This document shows, piece by piece, positions 36,778-44,876 of a stretch of 50,170 nt of DNA. The stretch is from Chloroflexota bacterium (GTDB taxonomy: Bacteria; Chloroflexota; UBA11872). Where the stretch lies: the NCBI GenBank assembly GCA_022820025.1, contig JAJEGF010000085.1, positions 1 through 50,170 on the forward strand, read 5' to 3'. Each line of letters starts with the position of its first letter. The first letter of the stretch is position 1. Under the pieces are notes generated by a model, which was not told where the DNA came from, ran no database searches, and was given only the letters and a program-made list of their open reading frames with translations. The position numbers and the translations under genes were made by a program.

Positions 36778-37020
36778 GCTGTGACGTTCGACACCCTCAA
36801 AGCGTCCCGGCGGCTACAGCAAGCCGGGTTTGACGAGGCGAAGGCCGAGGCGATTGTCTCCATCTTTGCCGAAGACGTCGGCACCAACTTGGCCACCAAG
36901 GACGACCTTGCACAGCTTGAGCAGCGCCTGACGATCCGCATGGGCGCAATGGTGGCGGGGGGCGTCGCAATCCTCCTGGCGGGGATGGGCGTCGTCACCG
37001 CGATCATCCTTTCGGCATAG
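36778..37020 (+). CDS. Small DUF1640-like protein
   Basis: 80 aa from the ATG at 36778, which has TAGGA six bases upstream; an ATG at 36754 is possible but lacks a ribosome site. It reads FDTLKASRRLQQAGFDEAKA...IVSIFAEDV, then LATKDDLAQLEQRL and one C-terminal membrane helix (MVAGGVAILLAGMGVVTAII). This arrangement fits the bacterial relatives of DUF1640/CCDC90 proteins: an N-terminal helical motif, coiled coil and C-terminal membrane anchor. The function in bacteria is unknown. It is convergent with the aminotransferase gene. Confidence 0.7.
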   Translation, partial: AVTFDTLKASRRLQQAGFDEAKAEAIVSIFAEDVGTNLATKDDLAQLEQRLTIRMGAMVAGGVAILLAGMGVVTAIILSA

Positions 37021-37119
37021 CCATACAGCCGACTGCGCCGACTGCCAAGAGCCGAAGCTTGACCTGGGGCTTTGGGGGTCCCATCGCGGTTTCGTTGACA
37101 ACCCGCGCAGAGAGGCCGC

Positions 37120-38295
37120 TTACTCCAGGAACGCCTCCATGCGGCGGAGGGACTGCTCCAGGTTCTCCATGCTGGTGGCGAAGCTGAGACGGACGCAGTT
37201 GTCGTCGCCGAAGTCGCTGCCGGGGACGACACCCACATGGGCGTCGTCGAGCAGCCGGTTGGCCCACTCGGTGGAGCCTGACACGCCGACCTGCTCGAAG
37301 GTGTCGGAGACGTCCGGGAAGACGTAGAAGGCGCCGCCGGGTTCGGGGCAGATGACGCCTTCGATCCGGTTGAGGGCGTCGCTGACGAACTGCCCGCGGC
37401 GTTCGAACTCGCTGCGCATCATCTCCACGCAGGCCTGGTCGCCATCCAGGGCGGCGGCCAGGGCGTGCATGGTGAAGGTGGCGGCGCCGCTGGTGGTCTG
37501 GGACTGGAGCTTGGCCATGCCCTTGATGATGTCAACGGGGCCAGCGGCGTAGCCCACGCGCCAGCCGGTCATCGAATAGGTCTTCGAGCCGGCGTTGAAG
37601 GTGATGGTGTGGTCGTAGGCGTGATCCGACACCGCGCCAAAGCTCTTGAAGGTGCGTCCGCCGTAGAGCAGGCGGTCGTACATCTCGTCGCTGAAGGTGA
37701 TGACGTCGGTATCCGCCAGCACGTCCACCAGGGCCTCGGTCTCCGCGGGCGAGTAGGCGGCGCCGGTGGGGTTGCTGGGCGAATTGAAGACGAAGACGCG
37801 GGTGCGATCCGTCAGCGCGTCGCGCAGTTGCGCGGGCGTGATCTTGAAATCCTGGTCGGCGCCGGCGTTGACGATGACCGGGACGCCGCCGCAGAGCTTG
37901 ACCTGCTCGGGGTAGGACACCCAATAGGGCGCGGGGATGATGACCTCGTCGCCCGGGTTCAGCAGGGTGGCGAAGGCCAGGTAGAGGCCCTCCTTGCCGC
38001 CCACGCTGGCGATGACCTGATCGGGCGTGTAGGTCAGGCCGTTTTCGCGGGCCAGCTTGTTGCAGACGGCCTGCTTGAGTTCGGGCACGCCCGAGGCCGG
38101 CTTGGCGTACTTGGTCTCGCCGCGACCGAGCGCGTCGTCAGCAGCCTGCTTGATGTGGTCAGGCGTGTCGAAATCGGGCTCACCGGCGCCCAGGCTGATG
38201 ACGTCCACGCCTTGAGCGCGCAGGGCGGCGACCTTGTTGCTGACGGCGATCGTTCCTGATTCCGCCAAATCTTGTACACGCTGCGAGATCCTCAC
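37120..38295 (-). CDS. aspC: Class I PLP-dependent aminotransferase (aspartate aminotransferase type)
   Basis: 391 aa. It carries the family features SLGAGEPDFDTP (substrate loop), NPTG (175-178), SDEMYDRLLY (Asp203, Tyr206), PLP lysine Lys238 in AGSKTYSMTGWRVGY and the C-terminal carboxylate-binding Arg in NCVRLSFATS. It belongs to the Igamma-type thermus/bacillus-like aspartate aminotransferases, which move the amino group between aspartate or related amino acids and 2-oxoglutarate. It stands alone, with 228 bases upstream to the next minus-strand gene. Confidence 0.93.
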   Translation of the reverse strand: MRISQRVQDLAESGTIAVSNKVAALRAQGVDVISLGAGEPDFDTPDHIKQAADDALGRGETKYAKPASGVPELKQAVCNKLARENGLTYTPDQVIASVGGKEGLYLAFATLLNPGDEVIIPAPYWVSYPEQVKLCGGVPVIVNAGADQDFKITPAQLRDALTDRTRVFVFNSPSNPTGAAYSPAETEALVDVLADTDVITFSDEMYDRLLYGGRTFKSFGAVSDHAYDHTITFNAGSKTYSMTGWRVGYAAGPVDIIKGMAKLQSQTTSGAATFTMHALAAALDGDQACVEMMRSEFERRGQFVSDALNRIEGVICPEPGGAFYVFPDVSDTFEQVGVSGSTEWANRLLDDAHVGVVPGSDFGDDNCVRLSFATSMENLEQSLRRMEAFLE

Positions 38296-38523
38296 GGGCC
38301 GGCCTTCTGGTGCAAGTCAGGGGGCGTCCATTGTGCCCGACGCGAGCCGGTGACGGGTGGGATTAACCATTTCGGGTCAGGCCGATGAACGCCGGGCGGG
38401 GCGCGGTGATCGCGCGTGGGTTAGCCGACTGAAGCCGTTCAGCGGCGATGCGAAAGCGCCGGGCTCCGCAGCTGTCCGCTCGGGCGCGCCCACGCGACGA
38501 GACCCGGCACCGCGACCGTCGCC

Positions 38524-40593
38524 TTAGTACGGCACACAGCCGACACCCCAGCCTTGGGGCGACAGGCTCTTGCAGCGGTAGTACTGGCCGTTCCGATACT
38601 CCAGCACGGGCCATTGCGGGTCGACGTAGCACCACCCGTCAGCGCCGCAATGGGGCATGTGGTAGCCGGCGAATCGACCAGCGCCGCCCGAACTCACGCG
38701 AGACACGCCGCCTCCCTGACCGCTGGTATGCGGGGCGGTCGACGGCGGGTCGCTCGATAGCTCAATGTCAATCTGCACGGACTCCGGGACCAGCGGACAG
38801 GCGGCGCTCCGCACGATGCACTCGTACTCGCCGTAGAGCACAGCCTCGTGCGTGCCGTTCAGGAAACCCTCGAACCTCCCCTCGGACACCACCTGAATCG
38901 CGATCTGCCGGGCGAGCGCGTCGTCCGCGCCGCGTGCGACAGCCGTCGCAAAGACCAAAGGGAAAACCGGATGTGCCGTCGGGTCCTGCGCCGGCGCCTG
39001 GGGTGACCTGGGGCTGGTGACAGCGGGCGGAGCGTCGCCAAAACCGGAGGGTGAACCGGCCGCGCCGGAGGGTGAAGCGGCTGCGCCGGGGGGCGATCCG
39101 GCCGCACCGGCGGGCAAGCCGAACGCACCGCCGGGCGAGTCGTCCGCCGGCGTGAACGCGATCCGTAAACAGTTCACTTCCCAGCGCCAGCGCGGCCAGG
39201 CGTCGAGCTGCCAGACGTTCACGAACGACGTCCGCGTGGCACGGTCCACGTCGTTCAGGCTAAAGCCGTCCGTCGTGAAGACGTTGCGGTCCGTCGGGTC
39301 CCAGGCCGGTGCGCAGTAATCGAGGACCGCACGGTAGACCTCGGCGGGCAGATTCGGCGGGTCAAGCGGGTCGTAGGTGGTCTGCACCGTACCCACGGTC
39401 CTGGCTGAGCTACCTGCGGCCGGGCCCGGCGCGTTGACCGCGGGCGTGGACACACCCTGCAGACAGTTCACCTCCCAGCGCCAACGCGGCCAGGCGTCGA
39501 GCTGCCACACCGTGACGAAGGCGGTGCGCGTGGCCCGGTCCACGTCGTTGAGGCTGAAACCGTCCGTCGTATAAATGTTGCGGTCCGCCGGATTCCAGGC
39601 CGGCGCACAGGTGTCGAGGAGCTCACGATAGATCCCGATCGGCAAGCTGACCGGGTTGAACGACGTGGCCGGCGAGGGGTTCAGCGTCGCGGGCCGCGCT
39701 GCCTGGGCGCCGGCCGCAGCGGTCCGTGGCTCCACCGAGACCCTGAAATCAACGCCCAGACAGTCCGCCTCCCAGCGCCAGCGCGGCCACGCGTCGATCT
39801 GCCACACCGTGACAAAGGCGGTGCGCGTGGCCCGATCCACGTCGTTCAGGCTGAAGCCGTCCGTGGTGTAGATGTTGCGGTCCGCCGGATTCCAGACCGG
39901 CGTGCAGGCGCCCAGGAGCGCGCGGTACTCCCCGATCGGCAAGCTGGTGGCGCTGACCGACGTGGCCGGCGTGGGGTTCAGCGTCGCGGACCGGGCTGCC
40001 GGAGCGCCGGCCCCGGCGGCCGGTGGCTCCACCGATGCCCTGGCATCAACGCCAAGGCAGTCAGCCTCCCAGCGCCAGCGCGGCCAGGCGTCGAGCTGCC
40101 ACTCGGCCACGAAGGCCGTGCGCGTGGCCCGATCCACGTCGTTCAGGCTGAAGCCGTCCGTGGTATAGATGTTGCGGTCCGCTGGGTCCCAGGCCGGTGT
40201 ACAGCGATCAAGGATCGCGGCATAGGCCCGGGGCGGCGGACCGGCGACCTCGACCGGATCGGCAGTCGCTCCAACCGCGCCCACCGCCGCCTGCGGTCCG
40301 GCAGCCCGCAGGCAATCCGCCTCCCAGCGCCAGCGCGGCCAGGCGTCGAGCTGCCACTCGGCCACGAAGGCGGTGCGCGTGGCCCGATCCACGTCGCTCA
40401 GGCTGGCGCCGTCCGTCGCGTAGATGTTGCGGTCCGCCGGATCCCAGGCCGTTGCGCACTGGTCGAGGATTGCGAAATAGACTTCACGCGGGAGGCTTGG
40501 TGTGTTGATCGGGTCGTCCACCGCTCGTACGGCGCCGAGCGTGCTCACCGCTCCAAGCAGCGCGGTAAGCGCAACCACCAAAACTCGACGCAC
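38524..40593 (-). CDS. Secreted protein with five 58-residue repeats
   Basis: 689 aa. A signal peptide spans residues 1-24. Five repeat cores follow at 38-95, 123-180, 222-279, 321-378 and 419-476. Each has the form Y..(I/L)LD.C..AWDPADRN, TTDGFSLNDVDRATRTAFV and WQLDAWPRWRWE..CL. The two Cys of every core are exactly 48 residues apart, so each core probably closes one disulfide. Linkers are Pro/Ala-rich. A Gly/Ser/Pro-rich stretch (485-540) leads to an unrelated C-terminal region with several Cys, ending GQYYRCKSLSPQGWGVGC. I do not recognise the repeat. The regular copies and export suggest a surface-binding or adhesion protein. Confidence 0.75.
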   Translation of the reverse strand: MRRVLVVALTALLGAVSTLGAVRAVDDPINTPSLPREVYFAILDQCATAWDPADRNIYATDGASLSDVDRATRTAFVAEWQLDAWPRWRWEADCLRAAGPQAAVGAVGATADPVEVAGPPPRAYAAILDRCTPAWDPADRNIYTTDGFSLNDVDRATRTAFVAEWQLDAWPRWRWEADCLGVDARASVEPPAAGAGAPAARSATLNPTPATSVSATSLPIGEYRALLGACTPVWNPADRNIYTTDGFSLNDVDRATRTAFVTVWQIDAWPRWRWEADCLGVDFRVSVEPRTAAAGAQAARPATLNPSPATSFNPVSLPIGIYRELLDTCAPAWNPADRNIYTTDGFSLNDVDRATRTAFVTVWQLDAWPRWRWEVNCLQGVSTPAVNAPGPAAGSSARTVGTVQTTYDPLDPPNLPAEVYRAVLDYCAPAWDPTDRNVFTTDGFSLNDVDRATRTSFVNVWQLDAWPRWRWEVNCLRIAFTPADDSPGGAFGLPAGAAGSPPGAAASPSGAAGSPSGFGDAPPAVTSPRSPQAPAQDPTAHPVFPLVFATAVARGADDALARQIAIQVVSEGRFEGFLNGTHEAVLYGEYECIVRSAACPLVPESVQIDIELSSDPPSTAPHTSGQGGGVSRVSSGGAGRFAGYHMPHCGADGWCYVDPQWPVLEYRNGQYYRCKSLSPQGWGVGCVPY
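39166..40482 (-). repeat. Five in-frame DNA repeats inside the secreted protein gene
   Basis: The cores lie at 40309-40482, 40054-40227, 39757-39930, 39460-39633 and 39166-39339 (174 bases each). Period is 297 or 294 bases for the last three steps and 255 for the first. Neighbouring copies are nearly identical at the DNA level over much of their length, for example the shared word CGTCGTTCAGGCTGAA. This points to recent duplication or gene conversion. Confidence 0.8.
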
Positions 40594-40635
40594 CCCGCCC
40601 CAGTTCGCCTCCCAGCGAGCGCAAGAGCGATTGTG

Positions 40636-40663
40636 TCACATCCTTCAGTTCTGCACGATGTGA
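40636..40663. promoter_or_regulatory. Inverted repeat upstream of the five-repeat protein gene
   Basis: TCACATC (40636-40642) and GATGTGA (40657-40663) are a perfect 7-base inverted repeat with a 14-base spacer, about 45 bases before the start of the gene at 40593. It has the size of a dimeric repressor site. No clear -35/-10 pair could be assigned. The rest of 40594-40807 shows no gene. Confidence 0.3.
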
Positions 40664-40807
40664 TCGTCTCGCGTGACTCCAAATGCACAGCCCAGGGGCA
40701 ACGATCAGGATTCGACGCCTGCGTCTGTGCTTCCCTGCCGGCACGGGGCCGTGTGTGCCCGATCAATGTTCCCGGCGGCCGGCGGACGCCGTCGACTCAC
40801 CGTTAGA

Positions 40808-42046
40808 TCAGTTGGGTTCGGCGCTAAGCACGCCCTCACGCCGCAGGTAGTCGCTCACGGCGCGGTCCAGACGCCCGGGGTACGCCAAGTCCAGCCGGTT
40901 GCAGGCGCGCTCGAGCACGTGGCTGTAGGCCGCGGCGACCCGTGTCGCCACGCCGCGAACCGCCATGACACCGCCGCGGTGCAGAGGCCGCAGCGCGTCG
41001 GTCATTACCTTCGCGTCTTCGGGCGGCAGACGGTCGGCGGCGTCGGCCGGCACCGGCGCATCGCCGCGGGAAGCCACGAAGGCGAGTTCGGCCGCGAGGC
41101 GCGCCGCGCCGGCATAGCCCCAAAGCAACCCGGTGTACATACCGCGGTTGTAGTACGTCGCGCCCACCATGGCGTGGACCAGCAGGGAGCATCCGGCTTC
41201 GACGACCTGCGCGGCGGGCCGTGCATCGGGCTCGGCGCCGGACAGGGCGGGCCGAATCGGCACGGCCATGCGGTAGCGGGCCTCGGCCGCCGCCGCCAGT
41301 GGCCGCAGCACATCGAACGTGGGTTCGATCGAGTCCCTGGCGGGATCCGGCCAGTTGCCGCTCCAGGCGGCCAAGGGGGCCAGCAACGGCTCAATGTCGG
41401 CGGCCGTCAGCGCGTCCGCCGCGTGCTTGGGTCCCAGCAGGCCGGCGGCCCGCGGATCGCGCAGGAGCAGCAGGAGTCGCTGGGCCGATTCCAGCACGTT
41501 GGCCTGCGCCTGCATGGCGGCGACGATGGAGGACTGCTCGATGGCGCGTTGCAGGCGTCCAGCCTCCGCTGGAACCTGCGCGGCTTCGCGCTCCAGCAGA
41601 TCCCGGGGCGTCCGACACGGGGGCTCGTATGGAATCTGTTGAAGCCGGGCTCCCAGACCGTGGGGATCGAACAGCGGCGCGACCGGTTCGTAACGCTGAC
41701 GGTCGAGGCTGTCCGGCGACGTGATGACGAAATCCGCTCGCAGCGGGCCTTCAAAGGTGACGACCACCAGTTCGGCGCTGCGAGTCGAACGCGTGCGCCA
41801 GCCCAGCACTCCGTGAATGTCGTGCAGCGTGCCTTCAATGTCGGCCATAAAGTCCAGGCGGTCATCGTCGGCAACCGCCAGCCGCAGGTCCACGTCCGAC
41901 CAGCGGTCCGCGGCGCCAGCGGCCAGGCTGCCACCGGCCCAGACGGCCTGAACGCGAGCGTCGGTGGAGAGCACGTGGAGCGCGGAGTCGACCAGACGCA
42001 GGTGCGGCCCGTCGGGCGCCAGGCCCGGATTGGGCGGCAGGCTCAC
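40808..42046 (-). CDS. Nucleotidyltransferase-fold protein
   Basis: 412 aa from a GTG that overlaps the previous stop as GTGA. The N-terminal ~130 residues form a nucleotidyltransferase domain with AGGSLAAGAADRWSDVDLRL (the GS...DxD motif) and a third acidic strand RADFVIT. The remaining ~270 residues are helical (LLLLLRDPRAAG, MVGATYYNRGMYTGLLWGY), like the C-terminal bundle of aminoglycoside nucleotidyltransferases or HEPN-type partners. It probably transfers a nucleotide to a small molecule or macromolecule. It is the third gene of an operon with a nucleoside hydrolase and an AlkD-like protein. Confidence 0.7.
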   Translation of the reverse strand: MSLPPNPGLAPDGPHLRLVDSALHVLSTDARVQAVWAGGSLAAGAADRWSDVDLRLAVADDDRLDFMADIEGTLHDIHGVLGWRTRSTRSAELVVVTFEGPLRADFVITSPDSLDRQRYEPVAPLFDPHGLGARLQQIPYEPPCRTPRDLLEREAAQVPAEAGRLQRAIEQSSIVAAMQAQANVLESAQRLLLLLRDPRAAGLLGPKHAADALTAADIEPLLAPLAAWSGNWPDPARDSIEPTFDVLRPLAAAAEARYRMAVPIRPALSGAEPDARPAAQVVEAGCSLLVHAMVGATYYNRGMYTGLLWGYAGAARLAAELAFVASRGDAPVPADAADRLPPEDAKVMTDALRPLHRGGVMAVRGVATRVAAAYSHVLERACNRLDLAYPGRLDRAVSDYLRREGVLSAEPN

Positions 42047-42906
42047 GCGGGACGTTCGATCACGCTGAGCAGTTCGTCGTGAAAGGCGTTCGTGTCGATG
42101 GAATTGGCCAGCCGCAGGCCAGACGGCCCGCCGGCCGGGGCAAAGCGAACCTGGCCGTCAGCCACGTCCGCCTGCATGGGCGTCGGATCGAGCGTCAGGA
42201 AGGTCTCGTCCAGCGCCAGGGTCAGCGCGGCCGGGTCGTACATGGAGGTCCAGTCGCGCTCGCGGCGGTCGAAGTAGGTCTCCAGCATGGTCGCCAGCGA
42301 GGAACCGACGCCCGATGCCTGCCGCACGCGGGGCAGATCGTCGCGCCGCAGTTGGGCCTGGCAGGTCACCACATAGTCGCCCACGCGGACGTTGCCGCCG
42401 TGGTTGCAGACGGCGGCGGCGGCCGTGGGATTGGTCCCGAAGTTGTGTTCACGCGGAAACGCCGGCTCGTGCCGACCGCCCATCATCACGATGCCGGCCA
42501 GGCCTTCGGCGACCTCGGGCTGTTCGGCCAGCAGCACGGCCGCATTGGTGGCCGGGCCTATGGTTGCCAGCCACACGGGCTGAGGGGCCGAGTCGATAAC
42601 GTCGGCCATCAGTTCCGTTGCCGAGCGGGGATCGCAACGCGAATCGTCGGCGCCCGTGGGCACCACCACGTCGCCCGACAGGGTCACCGTGTTGATCTCG
42701 CCGCCCGCTGTGCCGGCCGCCACCGGCACGTCGTGGACGCCCATTTCGTCGAGCAGCCGCAGGGCCAGGGCGGCGCGCCAGCGGGTGTTGCCCAGCACGG
42801 TGGTGACCGCGCAGAGGTTGAATCGGGGGTGGCGAGCCGCGTAGGCGAGGGCAAAGACATCGTCCACGTCGTCGCCGAGGTCAGTGTCGAGAATCAGCGA
42901 AATCAC
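42043..42906 (-). CDS. Nucleoside hydrolase (IunH family)
   Basis: 287 aa from a GTG. The N-terminal calcium-site motif DTDLGDDVDD (7-16) is diagnostic. TIGPATNAAVLL, VMMGGR...FNFGTNPTAAAAV-type segments and a C-terminal DPAALTLAL with the final calcium-binding Asp are also present. Members split ribonucleosides into base and ribose for salvage. It overlaps the AlkD-like gene upstream and the nucleotidyltransferase gene downstream by GTGA at both ends, so the three are translated together. Confidence 0.88.
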   Translation of the reverse strand: MISLILDTDLGDDVDDVFALAYAARHPRFNLCAVTTVLGNTRWRAALALRLLDEMGVHDVPVAAGTAGGEINTVTLSGDVVVPTGADDSRCDPRSATELMADVIDSAPQPVWLATIGPATNAAVLLAEQPEVAEGLAGIVMMGGRHEPAFPREHNFGTNPTAAAAVCNHGGNVRVGDYVVTCQAQLRRDDLPRVRQASGVGSSLATMLETYFDRRERDWTSMYDPAALTLALDETFLTLDPTPMQADVADGQVRFAPAGGPSGLRLANSIDTNAFHDELLSVIERPA

Positions 42907-43634
42907 GTCATGCGCCTCCCGTGGTCATCCAGCCGGGCTTTGGCCAGCATGGCCTTGGTGAACTGCTTGCGATGGCGCTGCACGAACGCAGCCGCGCCGT
43001 CCGGGTCGACCGCCGACAGCTCGCGCAGCGCCCAGCCGATGCCGAGCCGGATGAAGTGGCGGCGGTCGTGGATGCTGGCCTCCAACAGGTCGAGCGCGAG
43101 CGCCGGGCGGGGATGGCGGCCGATTGGCGGTATGCGCCCGAAGCGCTGCAGCCGTCTGCGCGTCGGCCCGCCCAGCCCGCGGTTGAGCGAGGAGGTCGCC
43201 ACCAGGGCGACGCGCCGATACCAGAACGGTTCCTCACGAGCTGCCCAATCTCGCAGGCGGTCTTCGTCGATAACGCCCGCCTCCAGGTGCCCGGCAACCA
43301 GGATCAGCGCCAGCGGATCCGCAATGGCCCAGGTATCCGGCTCGCCGCTCCAGCGCTCCACGAGCCGCCAAGAGGCGTCGTCAAAGGCCGGCCGCGCCGC
43401 CAGGCAGTAGATCGCCGTCCAGGCCTCTTCCAGGGAGGCGTCAAACCACTGCGCGAGTTGATCCAGGCTCGGCTGGCCGTGTTCATGCACATACGCCGGG
43501 GCGACCCGCTCCCAGGGCTTCATGCCAGTCCCAATCACGCGCCGGTCTGTCAGCTTCAGATAGCGGGCCTCACCCTTTGCCCGCTCGGGGGTGGCCACGG
43601 CTTCCAGCCGGGCGCGCAGGGAGTCTGGCGGCAT
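42903..43634 (-). CDS. DNA alkylation repair-like HEAT-repeat protein (AlkD family)
   Basis: 243 aa from the ATG at 43634 (MPPDSLRARLEAVATPERAKG); the longer frame to 43841 runs under the divergent gene. It is all-helical with AlkD-like HEAT repeats: KLTDRRVIGTGMKPWERVA, WYRRVALVATSSLNRG, ASIHDRRHFIRLGIGWALRE and VDPDGAAAFVQRHRKQF. AlkD enzymes remove alkylated bases from DNA, but related proteins without activity exist. The catalytic Asp cannot be assigned with confidence. It is the first gene of a GTGA-coupled operon. Confidence 0.7.
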   Translation of the reverse strand: MPPDSLRARLEAVATPERAKGEARYLKLTDRRVIGTGMKPWERVAPAYVHEHGQPSLDQLAQWFDASLEEAWTAIYCLAARPAFDDASWRLVERWSGEPDTWAIADPLALILVAGHLEAGVIDEDRLRDWAAREEPFWYRRVALVATSSLNRGLGGPTRRRLQRFGRIPPIGRHPRPALALDLLEASIHDRRHFIRLGIGWALRELSAVDPDGAAAFVQRHRKQFTKAMLAKARLDDHGRRMT

Positions 43635-43787
43635 TCGCGCAGCGATCGGTGGGAGGATGTCCGCCACTCTAGCCGCTGCGCTCGTTCCCGGACGCGAGTC
43701 GTCCCGACCGCGGGTCAATGAACATTTGCGGCCGGGGCTGCGCGGACGCATCCTGATGGGGACGACGCACAAGGTCTCGGCATCGCT

Positions 43788-44060
43788 ATGGCCACGAAAA
43801 ACGGTTCGCTGCCTCACTTCCCGCCGCATCTGAAAGCGCAACGGCGAAGCGACGTTGTGCGCACGCTGCGGCGCCGCATCGCACGGTTCGAGTTGCGCTA
43901 CGAGATTTCCACCGAGGAGATGCTGGATCGGACCGCCACGGGCGAGATGCGGGAAACGGCAGAGATTTCACGATGGCAATACGACGCCGACTTTCTCGAG
44001 GACCTGACCGGCGACGCGGCGAAAAGCACGGCTGGCTCTGGCTCGACCGCTACGAGCTGA
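43788..44060 (+). CDS. Small antitoxin-like protein
   Basis: 90 aa. It has a basic helical middle (LKAQRRSDVVRTLRRRIARFELRYEI) and an acidic part (EMLDRTATGEMRETAEISRW, then QYDADFLEDL). This is the size and charge pattern of antitoxins paired with TumE/DUF6516-type toxins. The last 88 bases overlap the following gene in another frame. It shares a 153-base upstream region with the divergent AlkD-like gene. The antitoxin role is inferred from its partner. Confidence 0.5.
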   Translation: MATKNGSLPHFPPHLKAQRRSDVVRTLRRRIARFELRYEISTEEMLDRTATGEMRETAEISRWQYDADFLEDLTGDAAKSTAGSGSTATS

Positions 44061-44464
44061 TCCATCGGGAAGTCCTGGCCGCCCACCCGTTTGTAGTCGC
44101 GGACCGCACGCGGTTCATCCCAATTCCGGGTAGCCCTTACCTGATCCGCTGTTTTGGTCTCATCGTCTGTCAGGGCGGCGTTGAGATTGACGTCGACAAG
44201 CGTCTTTCCGTTCGCAGCGTCAACAATCGCACGCAGGTCCGGGCCTTCAAGTACCGGTACCACGCGCGACTCCTGGAGCGACGGTCCGGACGGAACGTGC
44301 TCCGCTACGACAGCGGCCATGCCCACACGCCCGACGTGTATCACCGCCACGAGTACGACCCGGACACCGGCCACGACCGCCTGACCACGCTGACCCGCGA
44401 GGAGTTCCCGGTTCTGAGCGAGATGGTGGACGAATTGGCGGAGATGTTCTCCCACGCCACCTAA
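43973..44464 (+). CDS. TumE (DUF6516)-like toxin candidate
   Basis: 163 aa in the annotated frame; the first ~20 residues lie within the antitoxin overlap and may not be translated. From about residue 21 it reads LWLDRYELIHREVLAAHPF, LIRCFGLIVCQGGVEIDVDK, FKYRYHARLLER, LRYDSGHAHTPDVYHRHEYD. The short beta-rich fold with a Asp-x-x-His-x-H patch fits DUF6516, which contains the TumE toxins of type II systems. Order antitoxin then toxin and gene overlap fit too. The assignment is from memory of the pattern and is moderate. Confidence 0.5.
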   Translation: MAIRRRLSRGPDRRRGEKHGWLWLDRYELIHREVLAAHPFVVADRTRFIPIPGSPYLIRCFGLIVCQGGVEIDVDKRLSVRSVNNRTQVRAFKYRYHARLLERRSGRNVLRYDSGHAHTPDVYHRHEYDPDTGHDRLTTLTREEFPVLSEMVDELAEMFSHAT

Positions 44465-44615
44465 AGCCGGGTTCGACGGACAGCGGCGGCTAATTCTCAG
44501 GGCTTGATCGCGGCTACCCAGAAGATCCGGCGGCGCCACGGCTATATCCGAGCGCACCGATCAGGCATCGCTTGTGTGCTTGCCCAGGTACAACCGAGGA
44601 CCGCGGACATCCAGG

Positions 44616-44699
44616 TCAGGCGACCGTCAGCGAGCCTTCTTCGTGCAGTTCCCGCTGCGTGTCCGCCACCAGGGGGCTTACAGCGGCGGCGGTTTCAAG
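44616..44699 (-). pseudogene. Fragment resembling the 3' end of the halogenase gene
   Basis: On the minus strand it reads ETAAAVSPLVADTQRELHEE then GSLTVA and a stop (44618-44616). The intact halogenase gene ends KSATAVRALVADTLRELHEE then GALTVA and stop at 46429. The DNA is also similar over about 75 bases. Only the last ~28 codons exist, behind an in-frame stop. It is therefore a dead tail, either of this gene or of another protein with the same C-terminal domain. The rest of the gap 44465-44876 shows no supported gene. Confidence 0.65.
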
Positions 44700-44876
44700 C
44701 CGCAGGGTGACGGATCAATCGTTCAACGGCCAGTTGCCGACCCTCGACGGCCTACTGCCCGGGCCGCGCACCATGCGGCCTGATCCCGAGATGCAGGCGC
44801 TGGTGTCCGATGCGGGTCACGTGCCGCGGATTCCCGTGCGATCGGAAGTCACGCCGACGATCGCGATGCACACGCG

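Noticed and set aside
39166..40482. Regular repeats taken as a CRISPR array
   Set aside because: The period is about 255-297 bases, repeats are in frame and protein-coding, and no spacers or cas genes exist.
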